DNA of 49,248 nt from Candidatus Obscuribacterales bacterium (GTDB lineage: Bacteria > Cyanobacteriota > Vampirovibrionia > Obscuribacterales > Obscuribacteraceae). The translations under genes and the position numbers were made by a program. The number at the start of each line of letters is the position of its first letter. The first letter of the stretch is position 1. The stretch lies in NCBI GenBank assembly GCA_019745415.1, contig JAIETF010000043.1, positions 1 through 49,248 of the forward strand, read 5' to 3'. Below, one piece after another: positions 17,366-25,520 of the stretch. Under the pieces are notes generated by a model. It worked only from the letters and a program-made list of their open reading frames with translations. It did no database searches and had not been told where the DNA came from.

Positions 17366-18574
17366 CTAGCGACCTTTCAATGGGTCAAAAAGATCAAGCG
17401 GCAACTTTGGCTCATCAAAAACCAATTTTACGCCGGGCAAAGCGCGAGTGATTGCCGTACGGCTGCCAGGTTCGGCAGATAAACGCAGAGTCTTTAGAGC
17501 CGGCATCTCTTTGGCGAAAGCTATTTTTTCATCGGTTAGTTTAGGACCACTTATATCCAAATAAAAGAGTTTCTTTAGACGCCCCAGACTCTTAAGTCCT
17601 GAAGCTGCTGAAAATGAATTACCCCTCAAAGTCAGTATAGACAATGACTGATAGGAAGCAATTTTCTCAAGAGATTGATCGGTAATGCCTGTTTCATTCA
17701 GATTGAGCTCTTTCAGCTCAGCTAAAGCCGGCATATTCTTAACACCTTCATCGCCAATCTTGTTGCCGGCCAAGCGCAAAACAGCCAAACCTTTCATGGA
17801 CCCTAGATATTTGGTTGATGTCGCCTTCAAATTGCAACTTCTCATATAGAGAGCTTTCAAACCGTTCAGCTTACTCAAATCTTTAATGGCATTCTCGCCA
17901 AGGGAAATGCCGTCTAATTCAAGCTGAGTCAATTTGTTCAAACGAGCAATCACAGGCAGACTTAGAGAGCTAATCATAGTGTGACCCAGATTGAGAACTT
18001 CCAAATTGCTCAAAGAAGACAAATTATTTACGCCATCATCGGTGATATCATTATCCTCCAATTCAAGCACACGCAATCCAGACAAATGCTTGATGAGAAC
18101 AAGCTCTCCATCGTCAACCGGAAAGCCCCTACCGTCGTTAGCCAGAGAAAGTCCATAAAGGTCGTCAGACTTGAGACCTTGCAAAAATTTGAGATTCTTG
18201 AAGCCTTCGTACTCAACATCCAGCAAGACCTTTTCATCTGCCTTGACGCTTACTTTGCCCTTAGCTTCTCCCAGGGCAGCGCCACGACTATAAATACCCA
18301 GCGCAGAAGTTTCGACCTTGAAAAGCCTACCGACTGAAAATTTGTCGGGAAACTGTATCGTTCTTAAGACTACTTTTTCTTCTTCTTTCTTTCTGTCTGC
18401 TTTCTTGCGCTTTTTACTATGTTCTCTAACCTTCCTTGCCTCAACCGGCTGGCAGGCATCGTTAAGAAACAAAGCGCCGGCAAGAAAGGGAACCATCAAA
18501 AAATAAATGGCAGCTTTAACTGCTAGCTTAGGCGTATGCAAGTTCTGCCGAGTCGTTTGGGTCACCACTAACAC
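17366..18574 (-). CDS. Membrane-anchored leucine-rich-repeat protein
   Basis: 402 aa from a GTG at 18574. An N-terminal hydrophobic segment (about 22-40) ending near a cysteine may be a signal anchor. A very basic stretch follows (about 45-70, KKRKKADRKKEEE). Residues 150-380 hold about nine 24-residue LRRs of the type LKxLxLxxNxIxDxGxxxL, as in bacterial RNase-inhibitor-like or Planctomycetes-type LRR proteins. It is likely a protein-binding surface on the outer face. It sits between the MNIO gene (upstream) and the DmeF-like gene (18 bases downstream). A candidate promoter overlaps the end of the MNIO gene. Confidence 0.88.
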   Translation of the reverse strand: MLVVTQTTRQNLHTPKLAVKAAIYFLMVPFLAGALFLNDACQPVEARKVREHSKKRKKADRKKEEEKVVLRTIQFPDKFSVGRLFKVETSALGIYSRGAALGEAKGKVSVKADEKVLLDVEYEGFKNLKFLQGLKSDDLYGLSLANDGRGFPVDDGELVLIKHLSGLRVLELEDNDITDDGVNNLSSLSNLEVLNLGHTMISSLSLPVIARLNKLTQLELDGISLGENAIKDLSKLNGLKALYMRSCNLKATSTKYLGSMKGLAVLRLAGNKIGDEGVKNMPALAELKELNLNETGITDQSLEKIASYQSLSILTLRGNSFSAASGLKSLGRLKKLFYLDISGPKLTDEKIAFAKEMPALKTLRLSAEPGSRTAITRALPGVKLVFDEPKLPLDLFDPLKGR

Positions 18575-18609
18575 TACTTAACCAAATCTGAAATCTTAAC
18601 GGTTAGGCT

Positions 18610-18637
18610 ATTCTAGCGCAGATTGCCCTAAGCTCAA
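18610..18637 (-). promoter_or_regulatory. Candidate promoter of the LRR-dmeF genes
   Basis: On the minus strand TTGAGC and TAGAAT are 16 bases apart, placing a start about 28 bases before the GTG of the LRR gene. It overlaps the end of the MNIO gene, so the LRR-dmeF pair may be partly independent of the cluster upstream. Confidence 0.35.
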
Positions 18638-19887
18638 TTCGACAAGAAAGACTTCAATAGCTGGGAGAGAGCACCGGCCACCTTTGGCGAGGGCAATTCG
18701 CCCGATTTTTTGAGATACTTCACGAACTTCATAGCATCGTCATAGGGTCCGAGCTCTGAAACTGAAGGATTACTATCGAAGTAGCGCTCCAATAGCTGAT
18801 TGAGCTTTTCTTCCTCTTGAAAGAGAGCAAGAATATCTGGATAAGCCCTCTTGATGGTACGAATACGTTTGCGGCGCAAAGCCTGAAACGCCTGGGCAAC
18901 CCGTTCTTGGTCAAGACCGGCAAGTGTACCCGGCAAGTGGCTGCAATCGGCAAGCAGCGCTTGCACAAGTGCATCCTGTTCACTTGCCAGGGTGGAAAGC
19001 TCTTGCTGCGCAATCGGAATCGGCCCTAGGTCTAATTCAATATGCCGGCTTTCTGCTGCCGCTTTGCCGCCAGGAGCTGCACAAGATTGGCGCAACTGGT
19101 CGAGTTCGACGGACAATTCTATATCTGAGGCAAAGTTATCATCACGCTCAAGCATTACCATCGGTATTGGTACAAGCGCCGCCAGCTTCTTTAGTACCCG
19201 CAAAGACTCTTCTTTGAGGGGATGGCAGTGAGTATCGTGATATAGACCTTGTTTAAATGTGCCGCCGGCGACATGCACATAACGCAACTTATCTAGCGGC
19301 AAAGCCCGCAGATAGGCGTCTTCTGATAAATGATGATTGAAGGAATTGGCAAAAAGATTACTAACATCCAAAAGCAATCCGCTATCGGTAGAATCAAGCA
19401 CTAGTCTCAAGAATTCAGGTTCGGTGATTTCATTTTGCGTATCTGACCAATCAAAAGTCGTGGCGATATTCTCGAGGACAAGGGGCACAGAAAGCCCTTC
19501 TCTAGCATGTTCAATATTTCTCTTTAGCACAGACAGCATTTTGCCATTACGCTGCACAGGCAGCAAATGACCGGTCTCTAAGCCGCCACCGCGCACGAAG
19601 GCAATGTGGTCACTAACGAAAGGAGCATCAAAATAACGCGCCAGAGCGTCTAAATGCTTCAGTTGTGCAGCGACAGGCGGCTGCACCGAACCGAGAGACA
19701 GGGTCGTACTATGGGGAATAACCGTCATGCCCTGCCTAGATAGTCGCTTCAGCGCTGCCGGAATATGAGCTGGATGGGGAAAATCTTCAGCCAGTATCTC
19801 TACAAAACCCAAATCTTGGCGACGTTCAACAAAGAGAGCCAGCTCGCTTCGGTAACCCAAACCCAACTTCGTTTCAATACTAGCCAC
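18634..19887 (-). CDS. MNIO (DUF692) oxidative RiPP-maturation enzyme with fused partner-like domain
   Basis: 417 aa from the GTG at 19887. The N-terminal TIM-barrel is DUF692, now called MNIO: iron-dependent enzymes related to MbnB, TglH and ChrH that oxidise cysteines or nearby residues in RiPP precursors. Conserved ligand-type residues are visible at H59 (IPHS), H94 (SDH), E139-N140, D174 (LLDVSN), H205 (VHVAG), H220 (HDTHCH) and E247 (LERD). Residues about 300-417 form an extra helical domain with an RIRTIKRAYPDILALF pattern like the MNIO partner proteins (DUF2063/MbnC-like), so enzyme and partner seem fused. The start lies inside the last codons of the cysteine-rich membrane protein gene; reading further upstream only gives an Ala/Val-rich shadow of that tail. 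The eight-base overlap implies coupled synthesis with its likely substrate. Confidence 0.9.
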   Translation of the reverse strand: MASIETKLGLGYRSELALFVERRQDLGFVEILAEDFPHPAHIPAALKRLSRQGMTVIPHSTTLSLGSVQPPVAAQLKHLDALARYFDAPFVSDHIAFVRGGGLETGHLLPVQRNGKMLSVLKRNIEHAREGLSVPLVLENIATTFDWSDTQNEITEPEFLRLVLDSTDSGLLLDVSNLFANSFNHHLSEDAYLRALPLDKLRYVHVAGGTFKQGLYHDTHCHPLKEESLRVLKKLAALVPIPMVMLERDDNFASDIELSVELDQLRQSCAAPGGKAAAESRHIELDLGPIPIAQQELSTLASEQDALVQALLADCSHLPGTLAGLDQERVAQAFQALRRKRIRTIKRAYPDILALFQEEEKLNQLLERYFDSNPSVSELGPYDDAMKFVKYLKKSGELPSPKVAGALSQLLKSFLSN

Positions 19888-20815
19888 CGCAACCACCACA
19901 GCCTCCGCCGCAGCCTCCGCCGCCGCAACCACTGCCACAGCCGCCACCGCTGCTGCCACAACCGCTGCCGCAACCGCTTGCGGGTTTGACAAAGAGCTTG
20001 CTGGCTAAGGAATAGGGGTCAGAAGCCATGAGCACAGTACCAAACAAGGCATAGGCAAAGGCTGTATCTGTAACCGACAGGCTAGATGGTCTGCTCGTGA
20101 ATGTGAGCTTCAAGGCAGAACCAGTCTCTTTCATTGTCTCAGCCACCAATTCACCTCTGCCGTTGGTTACCCGACTAATACTCAGGAAGAGGGTGGAGGC
20201 AATACATATGAATGTGGAAAGCGCTAGGAGCAAGAAGATAGGCTTATGCAATTCCATGCCAACCATAGTCTTGGGCAAAGCCAGCAACACCGCGACCGAA
20301 AACATGAGCAAGAACGGCACTATGCGGGCTCTAGACAGCTCGTCTTCAGTAGCTAAGAGACCTTTTTCTCTTAGTGATGTTTCGATGACTGTTATGTAGG
20401 GTTTCAGCGCCGACTTAGCTTGCTCAGCAGCCAAGCCTTTCACACGGCACAAGCTATAGATCTCTTCCTCAACCTTATGAAGCGATGCTCTAATTTTCTC
20501 GGCATCCGGTGAATTTCCTAGACTGTCACAAAGTTTGCCTGAGCCTGTATCTATTTGCACTATGCCGTGTCTTGCCAAATTAGCGCAGACAGCAAGAAGT
20601 ACTCGATCAGCCCCGCCATGCAGATAGGCCGCCTCATAGGGGTCCAACTCTCGACCTATTGACTCTGCCTCATTTGTGGTCAGATAAATGCTAGCGAAAT
20701 TCTTGCCTAATATGTGTTGTCTCAAAGAATATGCGACTATTGCCGTAATTGCGCAAGCTATTAGATAAAATCCCAGATAAGCTGGGCCTTGTAATTCGAA
20801 TGGATTCAATGTCAT
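19880..20815 (-). CDS. TIGR04222-type membrane protein with Gly/Cys-rich tail (likely MNIO substrate)
   Basis: 311 aa. A first membrane helix (about 12-30) precedes a cytosolic domain with LDPYEAAYLHGGADRV (57-72) and LARHGIVQID (80-89), the signature of TIGR04222 proteins. Two more helices follow (about 165-215). Residues 280-311 are almost only Gly and Cys, with seven cysteines at 282, 286, 293, 297, 302, 306 and 309, mostly as SGCG or GGCG. Such tails look like RiPP core regions, and the overlapping MNIO gene supports oxidative modification of the cysteines, perhaps to metal-binding groups. The modification itself is inference. The upstream leader is extremely purine-rich on the coding strand. 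Confidence 0.88.
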   Translation of the reverse strand: MTLNPFELQGPAYLGFYLIACAITAIVAYSLRQHILGKNFASIYLTTNEAESIGRELDPYEAAYLHGGADRVLLAVCANLARHGIVQIDTGSGKLCDSLGNSPDAEKIRASLHKVEEEIYSLCRVKGLAAEQAKSALKPYITVIETSLREKGLLATEDELSRARIVPFLLMFSVAVLLALPKTMVGMELHKPIFLLLALSTFICIASTLFLSISRVTNGRGELVAETMKETGSALKLTFTSRPSSLSVTDTAFAYALFGTVLMASDPYSLASKLFVKPASGCGSGCGSSGGGCGSGCGGGGCGGGCGGCGG

Positions 20816-20920
20816 TTTTCTTTTCTCTCATTTTTTCTCTTTTCTTGTTTTCTCAATACCAACTTACCCCTTGACAGTTAAAGGCAAGGTTAAACCGTTC
20901 TTAAGAAATGATGATTTTTG

Positions 20921-22369
20921 TCAGAATGACTGGGTTGGTTCCTGCTCTTTGACAGCATTTGCAGCCTTTGTCGGCGGTTGGGACTTACCCGACTTTTTGC
21001 GAGCAACCAAAGACGCCCATTTCGATTTTGCAGCCCTCGGTTTGAAAGGCAATTGCACCGGCGCTGCAGCGGCAACCACGGGGGGAATATCGGGAATCCA
21101 ATATTGCCTACCGTTACTAAACACAGATATAAGACCAAGATTGGCAAGCTCTTCCGCCTTGCGCCCAAGAAAGATAAAGTGCGGACTATCGTGCAAGACT
21201 GTTTGAAAAAAACCGTGGCGATTGAGTATCTCGCGTACCTTGGGATTTTGATGTTCCTCAATATCCATGGCTAAGCCTGAAATGTGCTGCGATCCACCAG
21301 GTGGTGCAGCTAAATTCATGATGGAATGAATATGATTGGCATGCAAATAGAGCCCCTTCTCTTCCAAGGCGAGCACGGCATTAAGCTGGGCCCGAGGAGG
21401 CAAGGCGAGTATGCGACGAGCCTCCTGCGGCTTTACTTTATGATTGGCAACCCAGTAGTTGAGACCTTTTTCCAGATACTTATGCCAAATATAAGCTGTA
21501 TCCTCATAGCTCCGCAAACTGGCAATATCGCCCACTGGTGATATCCTAAGTTTGTTTTGAGCAGCCTCCTTTTCTGCTTCGTTGAAGGCATCAAGAGCTT
21601 CGGTTTGCAAAACAACGTTATAGCGACCGACTTTCATGCGTTTGAGCGGCAAGGTTTTTTGATAGCTTCTTACCTGCGCCGGGGCTTCAAAAACCGCATA
21701 GGGAGGAAGCTTCAAACCAGGCTTGGCCACGAAAGTAGCGCCGTAAAGACGCATTACCGTGGCGTGGGCAGCATCTTCACCGGCGGGTAGCACTGCTTGA
21801 TTCTGCTGCGCTTTCTGCGCAAAACGAGACTTAGCCACAACAGCAATAAGTTTGGGCTGTACAAATGATTGATCCTCAACAGACTCAAGCATACCGGGAC
21901 CAGGTCCCAAGAGAGTTTCAGAACCGCTAGAACTGGGTGAGGGGACCGCGTTCAACAGTGCAGTCTCAGCTTCTGCTTCGCCCTTGGGGGTTATTCCTTC
22001 AGACTGAGTACTTTGCGGTAAAGCAACAGGTGATGGGGGCAAGGATGCTAACTTTGACTTCTCTAGTGACTGCGTTTTAGTGACATGCCCAAGCAAGCTG
22101 GAATCTTTGTCGGCTCTTGCCTGACCAGCTTGAGAATTTTGCTGTGACTGACTATTGGGCTGGCCTGAAGAAGATGCAGCAGGTGAAGGTGGTAAAGGAG
22201 CAGCAGAAGGGGCAGGAGCTCTAGAGGCATCTACTGAAACCGATATTGGGGGTGTTTTATGCTGTCGCACAGCAAACTCGCCACAAAACACAAAGGCTGC
22301 AAAGGCCGCCATTGACACAATTAAGACGATGATTTCAGGATGCGATTTGTGCGCAGACTTACTTGGCAA
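20921..22369 (-). CDS. Membrane-anchored M15-like D,D-carboxypeptidase
   Basis: 482 aa, TTG start at 22369 supported by AGGTGG upstream. It has an N-terminal membrane anchor (about 11-32), then a long Pro/Ala/Ser/Gln linker (40-170) suited to spanning to the wall. The C-terminal catalytic domain has SQHISGLAMDIE with H362 and D369, plus the later DSPHFIF with H397, the zinc triad of M15/VanY-type D-Ala-D-Ala carboxypeptidases. A probable role is trimming of peptidoglycan stem peptides. The tail is basic. It is the first gene of the minus-strand run leading into the TIGR04222/MNIO genes, 105 bases before them, so co-transcription is possible but unproven. Confidence 0.8.
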   Translation of the reverse strand: MPSKSAHKSHPEIIVLIVSMAAFAAFVFCGEFAVRQHKTPPISVSVDASRAPAPSAAPLPPSPAASSSGQPNSQSQQNSQAGQARADKDSSLLGHVTKTQSLEKSKLASLPPSPVALPQSTQSEGITPKGEAEAETALLNAVPSPSSSGSETLLGPGPGMLESVEDQSFVQPKLIAVVAKSRFAQKAQQNQAVLPAGEDAAHATVMRLYGATFVAKPGLKLPPYAVFEAPAQVRSYQKTLPLKRMKVGRYNVVLQTEALDAFNEAEKEAAQNKLRISPVGDIASLRSYEDTAYIWHKYLEKGLNYWVANHKVKPQEARRILALPPRAQLNAVLALEEKGLYLHANHIHSIMNLAAPPGGSQHISGLAMDIEEHQNPKVREILNRHGFFQTVLHDSPHFIFLGRKAEELANLGLISVFSNGRQYWIPDIPPVVAAAAPVQLPFKPRAAKSKWASLVARKKSGKSQPPTKAANAVKEQEPTQSF

Positions 22370-22472
22370 GGTTCACCCCACCTAAGTTTACATTCAGGTA
22401 TGCCCTGTGGCAAATTCACCTGAAATCTAAAGAGGCATGAGCGACAAATAATGACACTAAATATAGTGGCAC

Positions 22473-23606
22473 TCATCCACTAGTCTTAAAATGTCCTGAT
22501 GCTGTTTCAACATTGAGAACCTTGTCAGGGAACTTCGGAAAGAGATATGTCAGTTCATCGGCATCGGCAGGCTTTTCTGTAAGCCTCATAAAACTGCCTT
22601 CCATGGTGACATAGCGCTGATCAAGGCAAGGTGCAACTTCTACTTTTAAATCTTCACCAAACCAGGTCAACCAGGTCTTGACCATCGGTATACCATCCCA
22701 GCAGGCGGCCCTGCCAAATGACCAGTTTTCGGCTTCAGGACCATGAAGAATCTCGCCGTCAACCATATTTACCCTACGACGCACTGCTGCTCCGGCGTAG
22801 AAGCAGCCTATTCCTTCGGCCAAAGCGACAAACAGCGCCACCAAATGCTCGGAATTCTCAGATGAACCCAGAGCCCAAGAGCAGTCGAAATCAAGACTTA
22901 TGGTGACACAAGGAGCTTCAGTAGCCTTAAGTCGGGTAAATTCGGATGGACGCCACACACCTCCGCCCAGAAAGGGATAGCGCCCCCGGAAGAACAGAGT
23001 TCCTTCTCTCTTACAAGCATTAAGAAAGCCCGATGCCCCTAGATTGAGATAGCGATCGCTCAAGGGCAGACCTCTGCCAAACCGCATTGGCAAAGCTTCA
23101 GGGCAGTATTCCTCCAAAATATCAAGCAAAACTTTCGCCTTTGCAGGCAAAAACTCGTCTTCGGTGGTCGAAAACTGCATAGAAAGGAGCTTTATCTCTC
23201 TCGACTCAGCCTTTCTGGGCACTTTCTTAGGATAAACCAATTGGTCTTCTTGTGGGTCGTAAATAGCACCCTTATGGTTCTTGACCAAAGCAGAACCAAA
23301 CTTTACGGCCAGCTCGGCCACTTCGGTATCAACCTGGCATGAAACTGTTATGAGCCACTTGGCTCGGTCCAGATCGTTGCTGGAAGAAAATGAGGGCAAA
23401 TCGTCAGGGAAAATACTTACCGGACCTATGACCTTAAAACTCTCGCGCTCCGACAGTTCGGCGCCGTCTTGCCCCATGAAGCATTTGAATTCCCAAGGCA
23501 GTGCGGTGGGACTGTGCTCCACCGCCATCTTCAGCTGGGCAAGAGTAGAAATGATTTCATTAAGCTTGGGTTCGTTCTGAAGATAGATATTGAAGTCGTA
23601 ACTCAT
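22473..23606 (-). CDS. Unrecognised cytosolic protein
   Basis: 377 aa starting MSYDFNIYL, without signal peptide or membrane segment. It is rich in aromatic and acidic residues, with segments such as RYPFLGGGVWRPSEF and GCFYAGAAVRRRVNMVDGEIL. The small, soluble, single-domain character resembles some immunity-type proteins, but I recognise no family. It lies 103 bases before the M15-like gene in the same direction. The ATG at 23606 has no strong ribosome-binding site. Confidence 0.75.
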   Translation of the reverse strand: MSYDFNIYLQNEPKLNEIISTLAQLKMAVEHSPTALPWEFKCFMGQDGAELSERESFKVIGPVSIFPDDLPSFSSSNDLDRAKWLITVSCQVDTEVAELAVKFGSALVKNHKGAIYDPQEDQLVYPKKVPRKAESREIKLLSMQFSTTEDEFLPAKAKVLLDILEEYCPEALPMRFGRGLPLSDRYLNLGASGFLNACKREGTLFFRGRYPFLGGGVWRPSEFTRLKATEAPCVTISLDFDCSWALGSSENSEHLVALFVALAEGIGCFYAGAAVRRRVNMVDGEILHGPEAENWSFGRAACWDGIPMVKTWLTWFGEDLKVEVAPCLDQRYVTMEGSFMRLTEKPADADELTYLFPKFPDKVLNVETASGHFKTSG

Positions 23607-23840
23607 TAGAATTCTCTGGACCGAGGCTCAGCTTTAAGTTTGCCGATAAGTATTACTCCCCTACAACTTACACGGCTGGAACTCGCTTGAAACTCTCTTG
23701 ACATAAATAATTGGGCAAAGGTGGGGCGGTAAGGGATTCAGACATCTTATATCGCATAGTAAGAAGAAAGAAAAGAAGTAGGGGTGGGGCATTGAAAATG
23801 AGCATTACGGGTTGGTAGTAAAGCGAAAGCCTTGAGTGGG

Positions 23841-23970
23841 GTTGAGAGAAATTCTGCTGTTTTTCTCTCAATCTAATAAAGCCCTGGGTTGAGAGAAATT
23901 CTGCTGTTTTTCTCTCAACCTAAGAAAGCCCTGGGTTGAGAGAAATTCTGCTGTTTTTCTCTCAACCCGG
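23841..23970. repeat. Tandem palindromic repeat, 47-bp period, three copies
   Basis: The 391-base spacer 23607-23997 has no gene. Three units start at 23841, 23888 and 23935 (the last one shortened). Each has a nearly invariant 31-base palindrome whose arms are TTGAGAGAAA and TTTCTCTCAA, followed by a 16-base tail ending AAAGCCCTGG in the first two units. A half-unit precedes the first. Each unit can form a stem-loop on either strand. The array lies just beyond the stop of the Nudix gene. Tails are similar rather than unique, so this is not a CRISPR. Confidence 0.85.
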
Positions 23971-23997
23971 GAAGGCCCAGTTCTGAAACATTGAGCA

Positions 23998-24522
23998 TCA
24001 GAGCCGTTTGCGACGGCGACGGTTGCGCTTCTCTCGCTTGATGTAACCCTCGATAGCAGCCTTGTGCAAAGGAAAAGCAATCTCGGCCGGCAGCTGGTCG
24101 AAGGCAAACACCTTAGCCTCCAAGGCATCACTGCCCGGACTCGGCAAAGCAGAAACCGGTTCGGCAAGATAAATCATGAGTATCTGATTCCGGCCCTCCG
24201 GTGCGTGAATTGATAGAAGCCGAGCCAACTTGATGTCCAGGCCGCTCTCTTCTTTGCACTCCCGCACAGCGGCAAATTCAGGATGCTCGCCATGGTCAAT
24301 GAAGCCGGCAGGCAGCGCCCAATAACCGACCCGAGGGGGCATGCCCCGCTTAATCAAAACCAGGCCGCCACTGACATGTGGAACGATGACCGCCACGACA
24401 GGAAGAGGATTGTCCCAATTCACATAGTCACACTTGGGACAAGCAGATTTCTGCTTGCCCTCAAAACTCTTGAGAACCAGCCCCGCGCTGCACTTGGGGC
24501 AATACTGGTAACCGTGTTGCAT
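23998..24522 (-). CDS. Nudix hydrolase with N-terminal zinc ribbon
   Basis: 174 aa. The first 35 residues form a zinc ribbon (CPKC...CPKC), as in NudC and archaeal-type Nudix proteins. The Nudix box GFIDHGEHPEFAAVRECKEESGL is complete, with the RE and EE metal-binding residues. The enzyme should hydrolyse a nucleoside diphosphate linked to another group, possibly NADH, ADP-ribose or an oxidised nucleotide. The C-terminal tail KREKRNRRRRKRL is strongly basic and may bind RNA. It is flanked on both sides by copies of the same palindromic repeat. Confidence 0.9.
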   Translation of the reverse strand: MQHGYQYCPKCSAGLVLKSFEGKQKSACPKCDYVNWDNPLPVVAVIVPHVSGGLVLIKRGMPPRVGYWALPAGFIDHGEHPEFAAVRECKEESGLDIKLARLLSIHAPEGRNQILMIYLAEPVSALPSPGSDALEAKVFAFDQLPAEIAFPLHKAAIEGYIKREKRNRRRRKRL

Positions 24523-24767
24523 AGCTCACCTTTCGGTAATTTACGATAGTTTTCAAGACGAGCTACTCAGCAAGACGGCTCTGTCTCACTGCGGGTCTGA
24601 AAACTAAACTGTTGAAGTCGAAGATCTAGGTTTGGCGTTGGAAAAGAAAGATATGACAAAGCCTAATCCAGTCTCACCGTTTATTTGAAGAAGATAGAAC
24701 CATGCGGAAATAACTGCCTTAGAACCTAAAATCCGAAGAAAACCGCGCAAATAAACCCTGGTGAGGC

Positions 24768-24800
24768 TTGAGAGAAAAACAGCAGAATTTCTCTTTCACC
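24768..24800. repeat. Inverted outlying copy of the 31-base palindrome
   Basis: Within the 400-base spacer 24523-24922 a degenerate copy in reverse orientation begins TTGAGAGAAAAACAGCAGAA. It is about 800 bases from the tandem array, on the far side of the Nudix gene. The rest of the spacer holds the CACTGT/ACAGTG inverted repeat (24848-24867) and the leader of the next gene; no gene is seen there. Confidence 0.7.
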
Positions 24801-24922
24801 TTCAAAATGAACCTCCACTAAGTTCGCACTCGCTCAACTCGCGCAACCACTGTTCAATTGCACAGTGAAAGCAAACCCGCTTGCCAGTAATCTGGGGCAA
24901 CTACCACCCCGGAGGAAATGAC

Positions 24923-25417
24923 ATGAAACCAGCTGAGAAATCATCTTCATCGAACCTGCAAGAATGCGAAAAAACCACCCTGCTGCCTGAATGTCTACAG
25001 AAGGACATTCAAAGAGCCCTGCTCGAATTGGAACAACTGAGCAGGCACTTCCCCAAACAAAGTCTTTCACCCAGGGAAGAGCAGCAGAGAGAAATCAAAC
25101 GCCAGTACACAAGCTTTCTTGATCAAGCCGGCAAAGAGCTGGAAAGAGACTCGAAGGGCTTAAGCCAGACAGTGGAGGCAATCAACAAGCATGCCAAACA
25201 GTTCCCCGAACAATCAAGCAGGGCTGTTGGTTTCGGCGCAGGGGCAATAGGTTTTGCGGTCGGCACCGGGCTGGCGGTGGGAGCAGCGCCTGAAATACTC
25301 GGACTGGGAGTCCTAGCCACGGTTGGTTGCGCCGGTGCAAGTCTATGGAACGCGGTGGAACCCTATGTCAAACCTTGCCCATCAGCCAACCCGAGACAAA
25401 ATATGCCAAAGTGGTAA
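24923..25417 (+). CDS. Small protein with helical N-terminus and Gly-rich hydrophobic segment
   Basis: 164 aa; ATG 24923 is fixed by a strong GGAGG seven bases upstream. The first 90 residues are polar and helical (LELEQLSRHF, QQREIKRQYTSFL). Residues about 98-140 are hydrophobic and glycine-rich (VGFGAGAIGFAVGTGLAVGAA...LGLGVLATVG), like the glycine-zipper membrane segments of holins, bacteriocins or small stress proteins. The last residues are polar with Pro and Cys. Function is unknown; membrane association is likely. A bidirectional stem-loop separates it from the permease gene. Confidence 0.78.
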   Translation: MKPAEKSSSSNLQECEKTTLLPECLQKDIQRALLELEQLSRHFPKQSLSPREEQQREIKRQYTSFLDQAGKELERDSKGLSQTVEAINKHAKQFPEQSSRAVGFGAGAIGFAVGTGLAVGAAPEILGLGVLATVGCAGASLWNAVEPYVKPCPSANPRQNMPKW

Positions 25418-25472
25418 TCATACTACCGAGGCTAGTAACAGATAAAAGAAGAAAAAGAAGAAGAATTGAGCA

Positions 25473-25507
25473 GAGCGGCCTCCTGTAACAAGTACAGAAA
25501 GCCGCTC
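25473..25507. terminator. Stem-loop between convergent genes
   Basis: GAGCGGC (25473-25479) pairs with GCCGCTC (25501-25507), and inside it CTGTA pairs with TACAG. It sits between the ends of the plus-strand gene at 25417 and the minus-strand permease at 25521, so it could stop transcription from both. U-tracts are poor on both sides. Confidence 0.5.
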
Positions 25508-25520
25508 CACTCTTAGCAGA

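Noticed and set aside
19888..19992. Ala/Val-rich N-terminal extension of the MNIO protein
   Set aside because: It is the other-frame reading of the Gly/Cys tail codons; homologous MNIOs start near the TKLGLGYR-type motif.
23841..23970. CRISPR-like array
   Set aside because: The 31-base repeats are regularly spaced, but the 16-base tails are similar to each other, only three units exist, and no cas gene is nearby.
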